This document shows, one piece after another, positions 35,639 to 45,075 of a stretch of DNA of 64,000 nucleotides. Each line of letters opens with the position of its first letter. Position 1 is the first letter of the stretch. A program made the position numbers and the translations under genes. Source of the stretch: Marinobacter iranensis (GTDB taxonomy: Bacteria; Pseudomonadota; Gammaproteobacteria; Pseudomonadales; Oleiphilaceae); assembly GCF_029207565.1 (NCBI RefSeq), contig NZ_JANCMW010000005.1:62001-126000 (forward strand), written 5' to 3'. The notes under the pieces were generated by a model, which saw only the letters and a program-made list of their open reading frames with translations, was not told the DNA's origin and did not search any database.

Positions 35639-37234
35639 ATGCGACGCTGGAACGGCTGGGGCGATGACCAGTTCAATCTTGAATTACCCAACGAAGGGCA
35701 GCAATTCCTGGATGAACGTATAGGAAGCGCCTCTCCCCTGGCCGATGTATCGCTGGAGTTCGCCTGTGCGCAGGTGCCGCCAGGAAGACTTCCGCCGCAC
35801 CCCACCGTCATCGACTCAGCAGAGGATCGTGTTCGCCATGCCCGAGGCCAGAGCCTGGCTGACTGGCTTGCCATGCGCAGCGGCGACTTTGGCGTATTCC
35901 CGGACGGTGTTGCCTATCCCGAATCGTCAAAAGATGCCCGGGCCCTGCTCCGGTACGCCGGCGAACATGGCATTGCCCTGATCCCCTACGGCGGTGGCAC
36001 CAGCGTGGCCGGGCATATCAACCCGGTTGCCAGCGACCAACCCGTGCTGACGGTGGACATGGGCCGCATGAACCGGTTGATTGACCTGGACCGGGAAAGC
36101 CAGGTTGCCACCTTTGGCGCGGGCACCCCGGGCCCGTTGGTGGAATCCCAGTTGCGGGCGCTTGGTTACACATTGGGGCATTTCCCACAATCTTTCGAGC
36201 TTTCCACCATAGGTGGCTGGATAGCCAGCCGATCCAGCGGGCAGCAGTCGCTCCGCTATGGTCGCATCGAGCAGCTATTTGCCGGTGGCCGGATTGAAAC
36301 CCTCCAGGGCACGCTGGAGATCCCGACGTTTCCCGCCTCCAGCGCCGGCCCCGACATACGGGAGATGATCCTGGGGTCCGAGGGCCGAATCGGGTTGATC
36401 ACAGAGGTAAAAGTAAGGGTCACGCCCCTGCCTGCCCGCGAAAGCTTCCACGTGGTGTTCTTCCCTTCATGGGACAAGACCCGGACAGCCTGCCGCAAGC
36501 TGGTGCAAAACCGCACCCAGCTGTCCATGCTGCGCCTGAGCAACGCCACCGAAACCGAGACCCAGCTTGCCCTGGCCGGCCACCCAGGACTCATTGGTCT
36601 GCTCGAGTCTTACCTCTCGCTACGGGGTGCGGGAGATGGCAAATGCATGATGACGTTTGGCGTCACCGGCAGCAAACGCCAGTGCCGGAACGCCCTCAGG
36701 GAAACCCGCGAACTCTGCCGTGAGTTTGGTGGCATCTACACCGGTAAAAAGCTTGGCGACAAATGGGCCGCCAAACGCTTCACCATGCCTTACCTGCGGG
36801 AAGCCCTCTGGGAAATCGGTTACGCCGTGGATACCCTGGAGACAGCCACCGACTGGGACAACGTGGACAATCTCTTAAACCAGATTGAAGAAAACCTTCG
36901 TAACCAACTGACTGAAAAGAAAGAGTCAGTTCACGTTTTCACCCATCTCTCTCATTTTTACACCCAGGGCTGCAGCATTTACACCACCTACGTCTTCCGG
37001 GTGGCCGACAGTTATGAGGAAACCCTGGCGCGCTGGAAAACCCTTAAGCACAGCACCTCTGCCATTATCGTCAATAACCGGGGCACCATCAGCCACCAGC
37101 ACGGGGTTGGCAAGGACCACGCGCCCTTCCTGCCCGTGGAAAAAGGGGAACTGGGTATGCTGGCTATCCGGTCCCTGTGCCAGACCTTCGACCCCGCTGG
37201 CCTGCTGAACCCGCAAACACTGGTTGAGAAATAA
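35639..37234 (+). CDS. AGPS-like FAD-binding oxidase (VAO family)
   Basis: A 531-residue flavoprotein related to alkyldihydroxyacetonephosphate synthase. MRRWNGWGDD at the start is a signature of bacterial AGPS-like proteins. The FAD-binding PYGGGTSVAGHI (about 115-126) and the C-terminal QHGVGKDHAPF segment with the catalytic-type histidine are visible. AGPS makes ether-linked glycerolipids by exchanging an acyl for an alkyl group. The gene overlaps the G3P dehydrogenase gene by one base (TAATG), so the product probably acts on a dihydroxyacetone phosphate-type lipid or glycerol derivative. The real reaction is not established. Confidence 0.8.
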   Translation: MRRWNGWGDDQFNLELPNEGQQFLDERIGSASPLADVSLEFACAQVPPGRLPPHPTVIDSAEDRVRHARGQSLADWLAMRSGDFGVFPDGVAYPESSKDARALLRYAGEHGIALIPYGGGTSVAGHINPVASDQPVLTVDMGRMNRLIDLDRESQVATFGAGTPGPLVESQLRALGYTLGHFPQSFELSTIGGWIASRSSGQQSLRYGRIEQLFAGGRIETLQGTLEIPTFPASSAGPDIREMILGSEGRIGLITEVKVRVTPLPARESFHVVFFPSWDKTRTACRKLVQNRTQLSMLRLSNATETETQLALAGHPGLIGLLESYLSLRGAGDGKCMMTFGVTGSKRQCRNALRETRELCREFGGIYTGKKLGDKWAAKRFTMPYLREALWEIGYAVDTLETATDWDNVDNLLNQIEENLRNQLTEKKESVHVFTHLSHFYTQGCSIYTTYVFRVADSYEETLARWKTLKHSTSAIIVNNRGTISHQHGVGKDHAPFLPVEKGELGMLAIRSLCQTFDPAGLLNPQTLVEK

Positions 37235-38835
37235 TGCCACTGACCCGCGAGCAGAAGCTCGACCAACTGAGCCGAGGCAGCCGTGATTTCGATGTGGTGA
37301 TCATCGGTGGTGGCATTACCGGTGCCGGTATCGCCCGTGAAGCCGCCGGCAGTGGCCTGAGTACATTGCTGGTGGAGCAACGGGATTTTGCCTGGGGCAC
37401 GTCCAGCCGCTCCTCGAAAATGGTTCACGGAGGCCTGCGCTACCTCGCCAGCAGGCATTTCCGCCTGACCCGTGATGCGGTACGTGAACGGGAACGCCTG
37501 ATGGCGGAAGCGCCGGGCCTGGTCGACCCCCTGCGCTTCGTTATGCCCCACTACCGCAAGCAGTTTCCCGGCCCACGGCTGTTCCAGATACTGCTGCGGG
37601 TATACGACCGCATCGCCGGCACCCGGTCCCGGCAAAGACTGACCACCACCGAGACCCTGCAATGGGTGCCGGGCCTGGCAACGGAAAATCTGACCGCGGC
37701 CAGCGGTTTTACCGATGCAGTCACCGACGACGCCCGCCTGGTGCAAAGGGTCATCGAAGAGGCGGAGGCGGATGGCGCCATCTGCCTGAATTACCTGCAG
37801 GCGGATACCGTACTCAGGAACAGCGAGACAGCCCATGTAACTGGCCTCCGGCTTCTGGACACCAGCACCGATAGCGAGGGGCCGGAAGTGACTGTGAACA
37901 CCCCCCTGGTCATCAATGCCACCGGCGCCTGGGCCCGGCAGCTTCAACAGGCTGAAGCGGGCAACGCGCGGATACGGCCTCTCAGGGGAAGCCACCTGGT
38001 GCTACCGTTCCGGCGGTTGCCTGTGTCCTGCTCGGTATCCCTGTTCCACCCCCAGGACCGCCGGCCAGTCTTTGCCTTCCCCTGGCAGGGCACAACCGTA
38101 CTGGGCACGACAGACCTGGATCACTCCGAAAACCTTTCCCGGGAACCGGCCATCACCCGCAACGAAGTGGACTACCTGCTGCAAATCTCCGCCAGGCTGT
38201 TTCCCGGCAGCACTGTCAGCGAACAGGACATCATAGCCACCTGGGCCGGTGTACGACCGGTGGTTACCGAGGGGAAAACCCGCAAACCCTCCCAGGAAAA
38301 CCGCGAACATGTCATCTGGGCCGATAACGGGCTGATCAGCATCGCCGGCGGCAAGCTGACCACCTTCCGGCTGATCGCGCGGGAAGTTCTGGAGCGCGGC
38401 CAAAGCCTGATGCCCGGTTTCACCCTGAGGAGCGACTCCGCACCGGTATTTTCTCCGCCCCCGTCCCTTGAACGCCCTGCAACCATCAGCCACCGTAACT
38501 GGCTAAGGCTGCAGGGCTTCTACGGGCCATCGCTGGAAGGAGTGCTTGAGGCCGGCGCCCATGAAACCATTGCCGCTACCGATACCCTCTGGGCGGAGCT
38601 GTCCTGGGCTGGCGCCAACACCGGCGTCGTCCACCTCGATGATCTGATGCTGCGCCGTACCCGGCTGGGGCTGATCCTGCCCCGTGGCGGTGAAGAGCTG
38701 CTCGCGGAAATACGCCAGGTATGCCAGCCCCTGCTCGAATGGGACGATGCCACCTGGGACCGTGAACAGACACGCTACCTGGAAATATGGAAGGCCTGCT
38801 ACTCGCTTCCGGCCGGAACAGGAGCGCCGGAATGA
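37234..38835 (+). CDS. Glycerol-3-phosphate dehydrogenase/oxidase family flavoprotein
   Basis: A 533-residue GlpD-like enzyme that oxidises sn-glycerol 3-phosphate to dihydroxyacetone phosphate and passes electrons to quinone. FAD-binding VVIIGGGITGAGIAREAA starts at residue 21; the conserved SSRSSKMVHGGLRYL and the GGKLTTFRLIARE segment near the C-terminus are typical. Middle gene of a coupled operon with an AGPS-like protein (one-base overlap) and an FGGY kinase (ATGA overlap). Because this glpD lies apart from glpK/glpF, it may serve a lipid pathway. Confidence 0.88.
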   Translation: MPLTREQKLDQLSRGSRDFDVVIIGGGITGAGIAREAAGSGLSTLLVEQRDFAWGTSSRSSKMVHGGLRYLASRHFRLTRDAVRERERLMAEAPGLVDPLRFVMPHYRKQFPGPRLFQILLRVYDRIAGTRSRQRLTTTETLQWVPGLATENLTAASGFTDAVTDDARLVQRVIEEAEADGAICLNYLQADTVLRNSETAHVTGLRLLDTSTDSEGPEVTVNTPLVINATGAWARQLQQAEAGNARIRPLRGSHLVLPFRRLPVSCSVSLFHPQDRRPVFAFPWQGTTVLGTTDLDHSENLSREPAITRNEVDYLLQISARLFPGSTVSEQDIIATWAGVRPVVTEGKTRKPSQENREHVIWADNGLISIAGGKLTTFRLIAREVLERGQSLMPGFTLRSDSAPVFSPPPSLERPATISHRNWLRLQGFYGPSLEGVLEAGAHETIAATDTLWAELSWAGANTGVVHLDDLMLRRTRLGLILPRGGEELLAEIRQVCQPLLEWDDATWDREQTRYLEIWKACYSLPAGTGAPE

Positions 38836-40394
38836 AGGCAACGGAACCCCTTATCCTTGCAATCGACAACGGCACCCAGAGTGTTCGTGCGCTGCTGTTC
38901 GATACCCATGGCAACCTCGTAGGCAAGGGCAAGCAGGACATCGAGCCCTATTTCTCGGAACAGCCGGGTTGGGCGGAGCAGCACCCCGAGTACTTCTGGG
39001 AAAGCCTGGGCAAGGCCTGCAATCTGCTGTGGCAAAGCACCACCGCAAACCCGAACCAGGTGGCGGGTGTAACGGTCACCACCCAGCGCGGCACGGTGAT
39101 CAATCTCGATGAGAACGGAAACCCCCTGAGGCCGGCGATTATCTGGCTCGACCAGCGTCACGCCAGGGTGGACGGCCGCGTTCCCGGCCTCTGGGGCTGG
39201 GCATTCAAACTGCTTCGGCTGGAGCCGACCGTTGACCGCTTCCGGGAGAAAACCCAGGCCAACTGGATTGCCCAGAACCAGCCCGACATCTGGTCTGCCA
39301 CCCGCCACTTCCTGTTGCTGTCTGGCTATCTGAACTACCGCCTGACCGGCCAGTTCCGGGATTCCATAGGCAGCCAGGTGGGCTATATCCCTTTCGACTA
39401 CAAACGGCACCGCTGGGCTGGCCGGCGCGATTTCAAGTGGCGAACCATGCCGATCACCCCGGATATACTGCCGGAGCTGGTCAAACCCGGCGAGGAAATT
39501 GGTGAACTCACCAACGAAGCCGCCGAACACCTGGGTTTACCGGGCCCGTTACCGGTGATTGCGGCCGCCTCGGACAAAGCCTGCGAGATTCTCGGCTCTG
39601 GCGGCCTGAGCCCGGACATTGGCTGTATGAGTTACGGCACCACGGCTACCATCAACACCACCAGCAAACGCTATGTCGAGCCGGTACGCATGATGCCGCC
39701 CTATCCGTCCGCCCTGCCCGGCCACTATTCCACCGAAGTGATGATCTACCGCGGCTTCTGGATGGTGAGCTGGTTCAAACGGGAATTCGGGCTACGGGAA
39801 CAGAAACTGGCAGAACAGAAAGGCGTGGAACCCGAAGCCCTGTTCGATGAACTGGTCCGGGCTGCTCCACCCGGCTCCATGGGGCTGATGTTGCAGCCCT
39901 ATTGGTCGCCAGGCGTACGCCAGCCGGGGCCGGAGGCCAAGGGATCCATCATTGGCTTTGGGGACGTGCACACCCGCTCCCACATCTACCGCGCCATTCT
40001 GGAGGGCCTGGCCTATGCCCTGCGTGAAGGTAAGGAGCGTATCGAGAAACGCAGCGGAGTCGCCATTCGCAGGCTGAGAGTGGCCGGTGGCGGCTCGCAA
40101 AGTGATGCCGCCATGCAACTGACCGCCGATGTCTTCGGGCTGCCGGCAGAGCGGCCACACACCTACGAAACCTCTGGCCTTGGCGCTGCCATTGATGCCG
40201 CCGTCGGCCTGGGATTGCACCCCGATTTCGAAACAGCCGTTGGCGCGATGACCCGTGTAGGCGATGTCTTCCACCCGCAACCCGACACCCAGCAACTCTA
40301 TGAGCGGCTGTACCGCGAGGTTTACCTGAAAATGTACCCCCAACTACAGCCCCTGTATCGGAAAATCCGGGAGATCACCGGCTATCCGGAATAA
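38832..40394 (+). CDS. FGGY-family carbohydrate kinase
   Basis: A 520-residue sugar/polyol kinase of the FGGY family. The phosphate-1 motif LAIDNGTQSVRALLFD lies at the N-terminus, and GGGSQSDAAMQLTADVFG and ETSGLGAAIDAAVGLG are the C-terminal ATP-binding motifs. The start at 38832 overlaps the dehydrogenase stop by four bases (ATGA). Substrate unclear: glycerol, a pentulose or a related polyol. Operon context (AGPS-like, GlpD-like) favours glycerol or an ether-lipid head-group derivative, but this is inference. Confidence 0.85.
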   Translation: MKATEPLILAIDNGTQSVRALLFDTHGNLVGKGKQDIEPYFSEQPGWAEQHPEYFWESLGKACNLLWQSTTANPNQVAGVTVTTQRGTVINLDENGNPLRPAIIWLDQRHARVDGRVPGLWGWAFKLLRLEPTVDRFREKTQANWIAQNQPDIWSATRHFLLLSGYLNYRLTGQFRDSIGSQVGYIPFDYKRHRWAGRRDFKWRTMPITPDILPELVKPGEEIGELTNEAAEHLGLPGPLPVIAAASDKACEILGSGGLSPDIGCMSYGTTATINTTSKRYVEPVRMMPPYPSALPGHYSTEVMIYRGFWMVSWFKREFGLREQKLAEQKGVEPEALFDELVRAAPPGSMGLMLQPYWSPGVRQPGPEAKGSIIGFGDVHTRSHIYRAILEGLAYALREGKERIEKRSGVAIRRLRVAGGGSQSDAAMQLTADVFGLPAERPHTYETSGLGAAIDAAVGLGLHPDFETAVGAMTRVGDVFHPQPDTQQLYERLYREVYLKMYPQLQPLYRKIREITGYPE

Positions 40395-40500
40395 CGCCGG
40401 GAACTGAACAATCTCTTGAATTTAACCGTCACTCCGGTAAAACTCTGGATCAGCCACAACAATCACCCGGTTCCGTCCCCAGAGCACAAAGGCAAGCCCG

Positions 40501-41343
40501 ATGTCGGCCGTAGACTACCTATTACCCTATGACTTCTCGCCGCTAACGATACTGAGTTTCGTGCTCGTTCTGGCGTTCTACGGATACGGTCTGGTCAGGA
40601 TGCCGGCCGAGGATCGTCCCGGAAGCGGCCGGATCCTGGTGTTTGTGGTGGGCGTCATGCTCTGTTACGCCGTGATGCAAACCCGGTTTGATTACTACTC
40701 CCAGTACATGTTCTTCGTTCACCGGGGCCAACACCTGATCCTGCACCACCTGGGCCCGATCCTGATTGCGCTGTCCAACCCCCTGCCCGTGATGCGCTTC
40801 CTCTACAGCCTTATCAGCCCCGGCGTACGGCGGGCGTTGATACCACTGGGATGGGTGTATCGGTTCCTGCAGCACCCGGCGATTGCTTCATTCCTGTTTG
40901 TGGGGCTGATTTATTTCTGGCTCTGGCCGCCGATCCACTTCGACGCCATGCTCAGCCGTGACCTTTACTGGGTCATGAACTGGAGCATGCTACTGGACGG
41001 CATGCTGTTCTGGTGGCTGATCTTTGATCCACGCTCGCCGGTGATCAGCGACGCCCTCGGTTACGGTAAGCGTATCCTTCTGCTGGCCCTGGTGGCGATC
41101 CCCCAGATGGTTCTGGGCGCCACCATCGTATTCTCACGAGGCATGGTGTACGACGTTTACGAAGTGTGCGGGCGCGCCTGGCCCATGCCGCCGGAGACAG
41201 ACCAGCTCCTCGGCGGCCTGCTGACCTGGATTCCGCCAGCCATGATGAGCATCCTCGGTATCCTGATCATCCTTCGCCGCGCCATGCGGGAAGACGGCAA
41301 GGTGTCCCCTAATTCTGCAAACCTGAAGGCAACCCATTCATGA
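40501..41343 (+). CDS. CtaG/CAA3-type cytochrome c oxidase assembly protein
   Basis: A 280-residue membrane protein with about seven hydrophobic helices. QHLILHHLGPILIAL, WPPIHFDAM and the conserved histidine-rich loop pattern fit the caa3_CtaG family that helps mature cytochrome oxidase. It is translationally coupled by ATGA to the SCO gene behind it. No oxidase subunit genes are in the window. Confidence 0.8.
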   Translation: MSAVDYLLPYDFSPLTILSFVLVLAFYGYGLVRMPAEDRPGSGRILVFVVGVMLCYAVMQTRFDYYSQYMFFVHRGQHLILHHLGPILIALSNPLPVMRFLYSLISPGVRRALIPLGWVYRFLQHPAIASFLFVGLIYFWLWPPIHFDAMLSRDLYWVMNWSMLLDGMLFWWLIFDPRSPVISDALGYGKRILLLALVAIPQMVLGATIVFSRGMVYDVYEVCGRAWPMPPETDQLLGGLLTWIPPAMMSILGILIILRRAMREDGKVSPNSANLKATHS

Positions 41344-41963
41344 CTAACCGGTTTTATCCAAACCCGCTGAAAACACTCTCGATCGCCACCCTGCTGGCAG
41401 CAGCCGCGATGCTTGGCGGCTGCTTTGGCGACGACCCGGCCTGGAACGGCAAGGACATCAGCGGCCTGATGCCGAAGCTTGCCTTCGAGCTGACAGACAC
41501 CTCCGGCGACACAGTGACTGCCGAGCAAACCGACGGCGAGATCCGAATGCTGTTCTTCGGCTTCACCTCCTGCCCCGACATCTGCCCGGCCACACTCCAG
41601 AAGCTCTCGAAGGCCGTGAAGGATTTGCCAGCGGAATTACAGGCAGACACCCGAATCGTCTTCGTCAGTGTCGACCCACAGCGGGACACCCCGGAACGCA
41701 TCGACAGCTACGTCAGTTTTTTCAGCGACCGGGCCATCGGCCTGACCGGTGAAGAACCGGCTCTGAGGGAACTGAGCAAGCGCTATCGCACCACCTTTGG
41801 CTACGACGAACCGGATGCGGAAGGCAACTACAATGTCTCACACAGCGGGGCCGTGTATGTGTTCGATCGGGATGGGAATGCTCGCCTCCTGTTGAGGCCT
41901 GAGCTAAGTGCCGAAGACATTCGGGCAGACCTGATTGCGTTGGCCGAGGAAACCAGTAGCTGA
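41340..41963 (+). CDS. SCO1/SenC-family copper chaperone lipoprotein
   Basis: A 207-residue thioredoxin-fold protein that delivers copper to the CuA site of cytochrome oxidase. The copper ligands Cys78 and Cys82 (SCPDICP) and His168 (VSHSGAVYVFDRDG) are present. A lipobox (MLGGC, Cys28) suggests a lipoprotein anchored in the membrane. Coupled to the CtaG-like gene. Confidence 0.92.
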   Translation: MTNRFYPNPLKTLSIATLLAAAAMLGGCFGDDPAWNGKDISGLMPKLAFELTDTSGDTVTAEQTDGEIRMLFFGFTSCPDICPATLQKLSKAVKDLPAELQADTRIVFVSVDPQRDTPERIDSYVSFFSDRAIGLTGEEPALRELSKRYRTTFGYDEPDAEGNYNVSHSGAVYVFDRDGNARLLLRPELSAEDIRADLIALAEETSS

Positions 41964-41981
41964 CGCTACGACTGGAGGCAG

Positions 41982-43286
41982 TTAGTTTCCCATTTTACCG
42001 GGTAGATAGGTCACAATCTCCGGGAAAACAGTGATCAAAAACACCCCTGCCAACAGCAGCAGAAAATAAGGCAATGCGGCCAGCGCAATCCGGATAATGT
42101 TGTCACCGGTAAGTCCCTGGATCACGAACAGGTTGAACCCTACCGGAGGCGTTATCTGGCTCATTTCCACCACGATCACCAGATAGATTCCAAACCACAG
42201 CAGGTCGATCCCGGCAGCCTGTACCATTGGCAAGATCACCGAGGTCGTCAGCACCACTACGGAAATACCATCGAGAAAGCAGCCCAAAAGAATGAAAAAG
42301 GCCGTTAGTGCCAGGAGCAGCATGTAAGGGGACAGCGACAGTGTATTGATCCAGGCTGCCAGGTTCCGGGGAATGCCGGTAAATCCCATGGATACGGTCA
42401 GAAAGTGGGCGCCTACGAGAATGAAAGCGATCATGGTGGAGGTTTTCACCGTGCCCATTATGGCCTCTAGACACTTAGCCCGGCTCAGGGAACCGCCACG
42501 CCAGGACAGCAGGTGCGCCAGGGCAACGCCTACCGCCGCCGACTCCGTTGGTGATGCCAGCCCGGCATAGATAGAGCCGATAATACCAATAATCAGCAAC
42601 ACCACCGGGATCAGTGGCCTGCTACGCCGAAACTTCTCTGCCAGCGGCAGGGATTCTTCCTCGTCAACTGGAACACCGGAGGGATTAATCCTGGACCAGA
42701 TGCCCACATAGCCAGCGAACATCACCATCAGTAGCAAGCCTGGCAGAATGCCCGCCACAAATAACCTGGCGATGGATTGCTCAGTAGCAACGCCGTAAAC
42801 AATAAGAATGATAGATGGAGGAATCAGCAGGCCGAGGGTGGCGGAGCCGGCCAGAGTGCCCAGAATCTGCTTGCGATCGTAGCCTCGTTGGGTAAGTTCC
42901 GGTATCGACATCTTCCCGATGGTCGCCGCGGTCGCCGCCGACGAACCCGAAATCGCAGCGAAGATACCACAACCAATGATGTTGGTATGAAGCAATCGGC
43001 CTGGAATGCGGCCAACCCATGGGGCAATACCGTTGAACATTTCCTCCGAGAGCCGTGAACGAAAAAGCACCTCGCCCATCCAGATAAACATGGGCAGCGC
43101 AGCCAGCTCCCAGGACGCGCTGGCTCCGTAAAACGAGGTCGACAGGCTCTGGCCTACCGGAATGTTGCTGAGGAAATGCAGTGCAGCCAGGCCGGTTGCC
43201 GTCAGAGCGAAGGCCACCCAAAGCCCTGCTGCGAGCAGAAGCAGAAGCCCGACCAGGAGCACCAGGCTCATCCAGATCATGTCCAT
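41982..43286 (-). CDS. dctM: TRAP transporter large permease subunit (second system)
   Basis: A 434-residue DctM-type membrane protein. GSATLGLLIPPSIILIVYG and AGLASPTESAAVGVALA are conserved marks. It is separated from dctQ by four bases and is the last gene of the unit. Substrate unknown; no catabolic gene is adjacent. Confidence 0.92.
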   Translation of the reverse strand: MDMIWMSLVLLVGLLLLLAAGLWVAFALTATGLAALHFLSNIPVGQSLSTSFYGASASWELAALPMFIWMGEVLFRSRLSEEMFNGIAPWVGRIPGRLLHTNIIGCGIFAAISGSSAATAATIGKMSIPELTQRGYDRKQILGTLAGSATLGLLIPPSIILIVYGVATEQSIARLFVAGILPGLLLMVMFAGYVGIWSRINPSGVPVDEEESLPLAEKFRRSRPLIPVVLLIIGIIGSIYAGLASPTESAAVGVALAHLLSWRGGSLSRAKCLEAIMGTVKTSTMIAFILVGAHFLTVSMGFTGIPRNLAAWINTLSLSPYMLLLALTAFFILLGCFLDGISVVVLTTSVILPMVQAAGIDLLWFGIYLVIVVEMSQITPPVGFNLFVIQGLTGDNIIRIALAALPYFLLLLAGVFLITVFPEIVTYLPGKMGN

Positions 43287-43290
43287 GGGT

Positions 43291-43830
43291 CTACTCCACC
43301 GGGGCCTGGTCTTTGATATGGGGAATGCGGCCAGTGATCAGCCCGACCAATACATCAAGCAAGGCAACCAGAAGCCAGATGAGCCCGACCACCATCACTG
43401 CTTGCGGGAACCAGAGTGGAACCGGAACCATGCCAATGGAAAGATCACCGTAGTCATAGCTGTCATAGGCCAGCAGAATACAGTACCAGGTGGCGAATCC
43501 GGTGATCGCCAAAGCGGTTACTGTCACCAGAACGTCCAGGGCTTTCTGAATACTCCCCGGAAGCACCCTGTGCAACAGATCAACCCGGATATGCCCGCCA
43601 ACCATCAATGTATAGGCCAGCCCGGTGAAGGTGGCCCCGAGCAACAGAAAACCCGCGAGTTCCGCCAGACCCGGTATCTGCAGGCCCAGAGATTTCATTC
43701 CCAGGGCCTGCAGGGCTTCGTCGAGAACCCGCCCGGACACCTGGAGCACCACCATCGCCATGATAGCCGCCAGCTGCAGTGCCGAGAGGTACCCGCCGAA
43801 TCGATACAGAGAGTCCAGAAACCTGCGCAT
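43291..43830 (-). CDS. dctQ: TRAP transporter small permease subunit (second system)
   Basis: A 179-residue DctQ-family protein with four hydrophobic segments, ending VVGLIWLLVALLDVLVGLI. It sits between dctP (38 bases) and dctM (4 bases) and partners with the large subunit. Confidence 0.88.
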   Translation of the reverse strand: MRRFLDSLYRFGGYLSALQLAAIMAMVVLQVSGRVLDEALQALGMKSLGLQIPGLAELAGFLLLGATFTGLAYTLMVGGHIRVDLLHRVLPGSIQKALDVLVTVTALAITGFATWYCILLAYDSYDYGDLSIGMVPVPLWFPQAVMVVGLIWLLVALLDVLVGLITGRIPHIKDQAPVE

Positions 43831-43868
43831 GGATATGCTCCGGGTTGTTTTTCCTGACTATCCGACAA

Positions 43869-44843
43869 CTAGCGGGCGCGATAGGCTTCCAGCAGCTCCT
43901 TACCGTCGTCACCGGCACGCTCCAGCCATTCCTGCTCCATTGTCTCACCAACTTCCTTCAGGCGCTCGACCAGTGCGTCGCTGGGTTCGGTCACGACAAT
44001 ACCATTTTCTTCCATGATTTTGATTTTGGCATCGGTCTCGGCCTTGCTGGCCTCCCATCCCCGCTTCTCGGCTTCAGCGGCGGCCGTTTCAATAGCTTTT
44101 TGAGCGGACTCGGGAAGCGCATCGAAACTCTTGGCGTTGACGATAACCATGTTTTTCGGCAACCACAGTTGAGCATGGTTGAAGTGGCTCAGATAATCCC
44201 AGGCCCGCGTATTAGCCCCGGTTGACGGGGATGTGATCATGGCGTCGACCCGACCAGTGCCAAACGCCACCGGAATATCCGGCACTTCCACCTGAGTCGG
44301 GACGGCACCGAAGAGCTCAGCCAGGCGTTCGCTTGATTTGTTGTAGGCGCGCATCTTCACACCCTCAAGTTCGTCGCCGGTTTCCACCGGGAACTCTGTA
44401 TAAATGCCCTGCGGCGGCCAGGGCACGGCAAACAGCAATTTCAGGCGCTGGCGTTCAAGGCGCTCTGCCAGCATATCCCGGGATGCCTGCCAGAGTTCCC
44501 AGGCTTCATCGTAGTCGCTGGCCAGATAGGGAACCGAATCCGCTTCGAACAACGGATCCTCATTTGCCAGCCGGGACATGATCAGCTCGCCGATGGGTAC
44601 AAGGCCACGGCGAACAGAGTTCTTGATTTCAGGATGCTTGATAAGGGAACCACTGCTGTGAACCGTTATATTGAGCTCACCATTGGTGGCCTCTTTCACG
44701 TCTTCAGCAAACTCGCGAATGTTGACGGTGTGGAAGTTGGAATCACCGTAAGGCGTTGGCATATCCCAATTCGTCTCCGCCTGGGCGTTCCCGATCACCA
44801 CAGAGAGCATAAATGCAGCCAGGTATTTTGCGCTTATCTTCAT
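43869..44843 (-). CDS. dctP: TRAP transporter periplasmic solute-binding protein (second system)
   Basis: A 324-residue DctP-family binding protein. The start at 44843 follows AAAGGAGG and begins a signal peptide cut after AQA (residue 22). Typical segments are EFAEDVKEATNGELNITVHSSGSL and DIPVAFGTGRVDAMITSPSTGA. It binds an organic acid or related anion for DctQM. No regulator gene is beside it; the promoter is in 44844-45075. Confidence 0.88.
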   Translation of the reverse strand: MKISAKYLAAFMLSVVIGNAQAETNWDMPTPYGDSNFHTVNIREFAEDVKEATNGELNITVHSSGSLIKHPEIKNSVRRGLVPIGELIMSRLANEDPLFEADSVPYLASDYDEAWELWQASRDMLAERLERQRLKLLFAVPWPPQGIYTEFPVETGDELEGVKMRAYNKSSERLAELFGAVPTQVEVPDIPVAFGTGRVDAMITSPSTGANTRAWDYLSHFNHAQLWLPKNMVIVNAKSFDALPESAQKAIETAAAEAEKRGWEASKAETDAKIKIMEENGIVVTEPSDALVERLKEVGETMEQEWLERAGDDGKELLEAYRAR

Positions 44844-45075
44844 GTTTCCTCCTTTTGGCGCCGGAAAATGCTGCTCCGGGCCACTCATTTATGGTTGTTG
44901 TTGTGGCCATTTTCAGGGACACCAGCCGCACATTATTACGCTTCGATACTGTGCTCTAATTGATCAAATTAGTGGCCAATAAAGTTAGCGTCAAAATTTT
45001 TACCAAACTTCCCTTCCCACCTCGTTTTAATTATTTCCGAAAGTTAGTCCCATTTCCCTCATTGGCGGCCTGCGC

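Noticed and set aside
44960..44967. TTGATCAA palindrome upstream of the second dctP as an operator
   Set aside because: Only eight bases, a single copy, and no regulator gene beside it; likely chance in an AT-rich promoter region.
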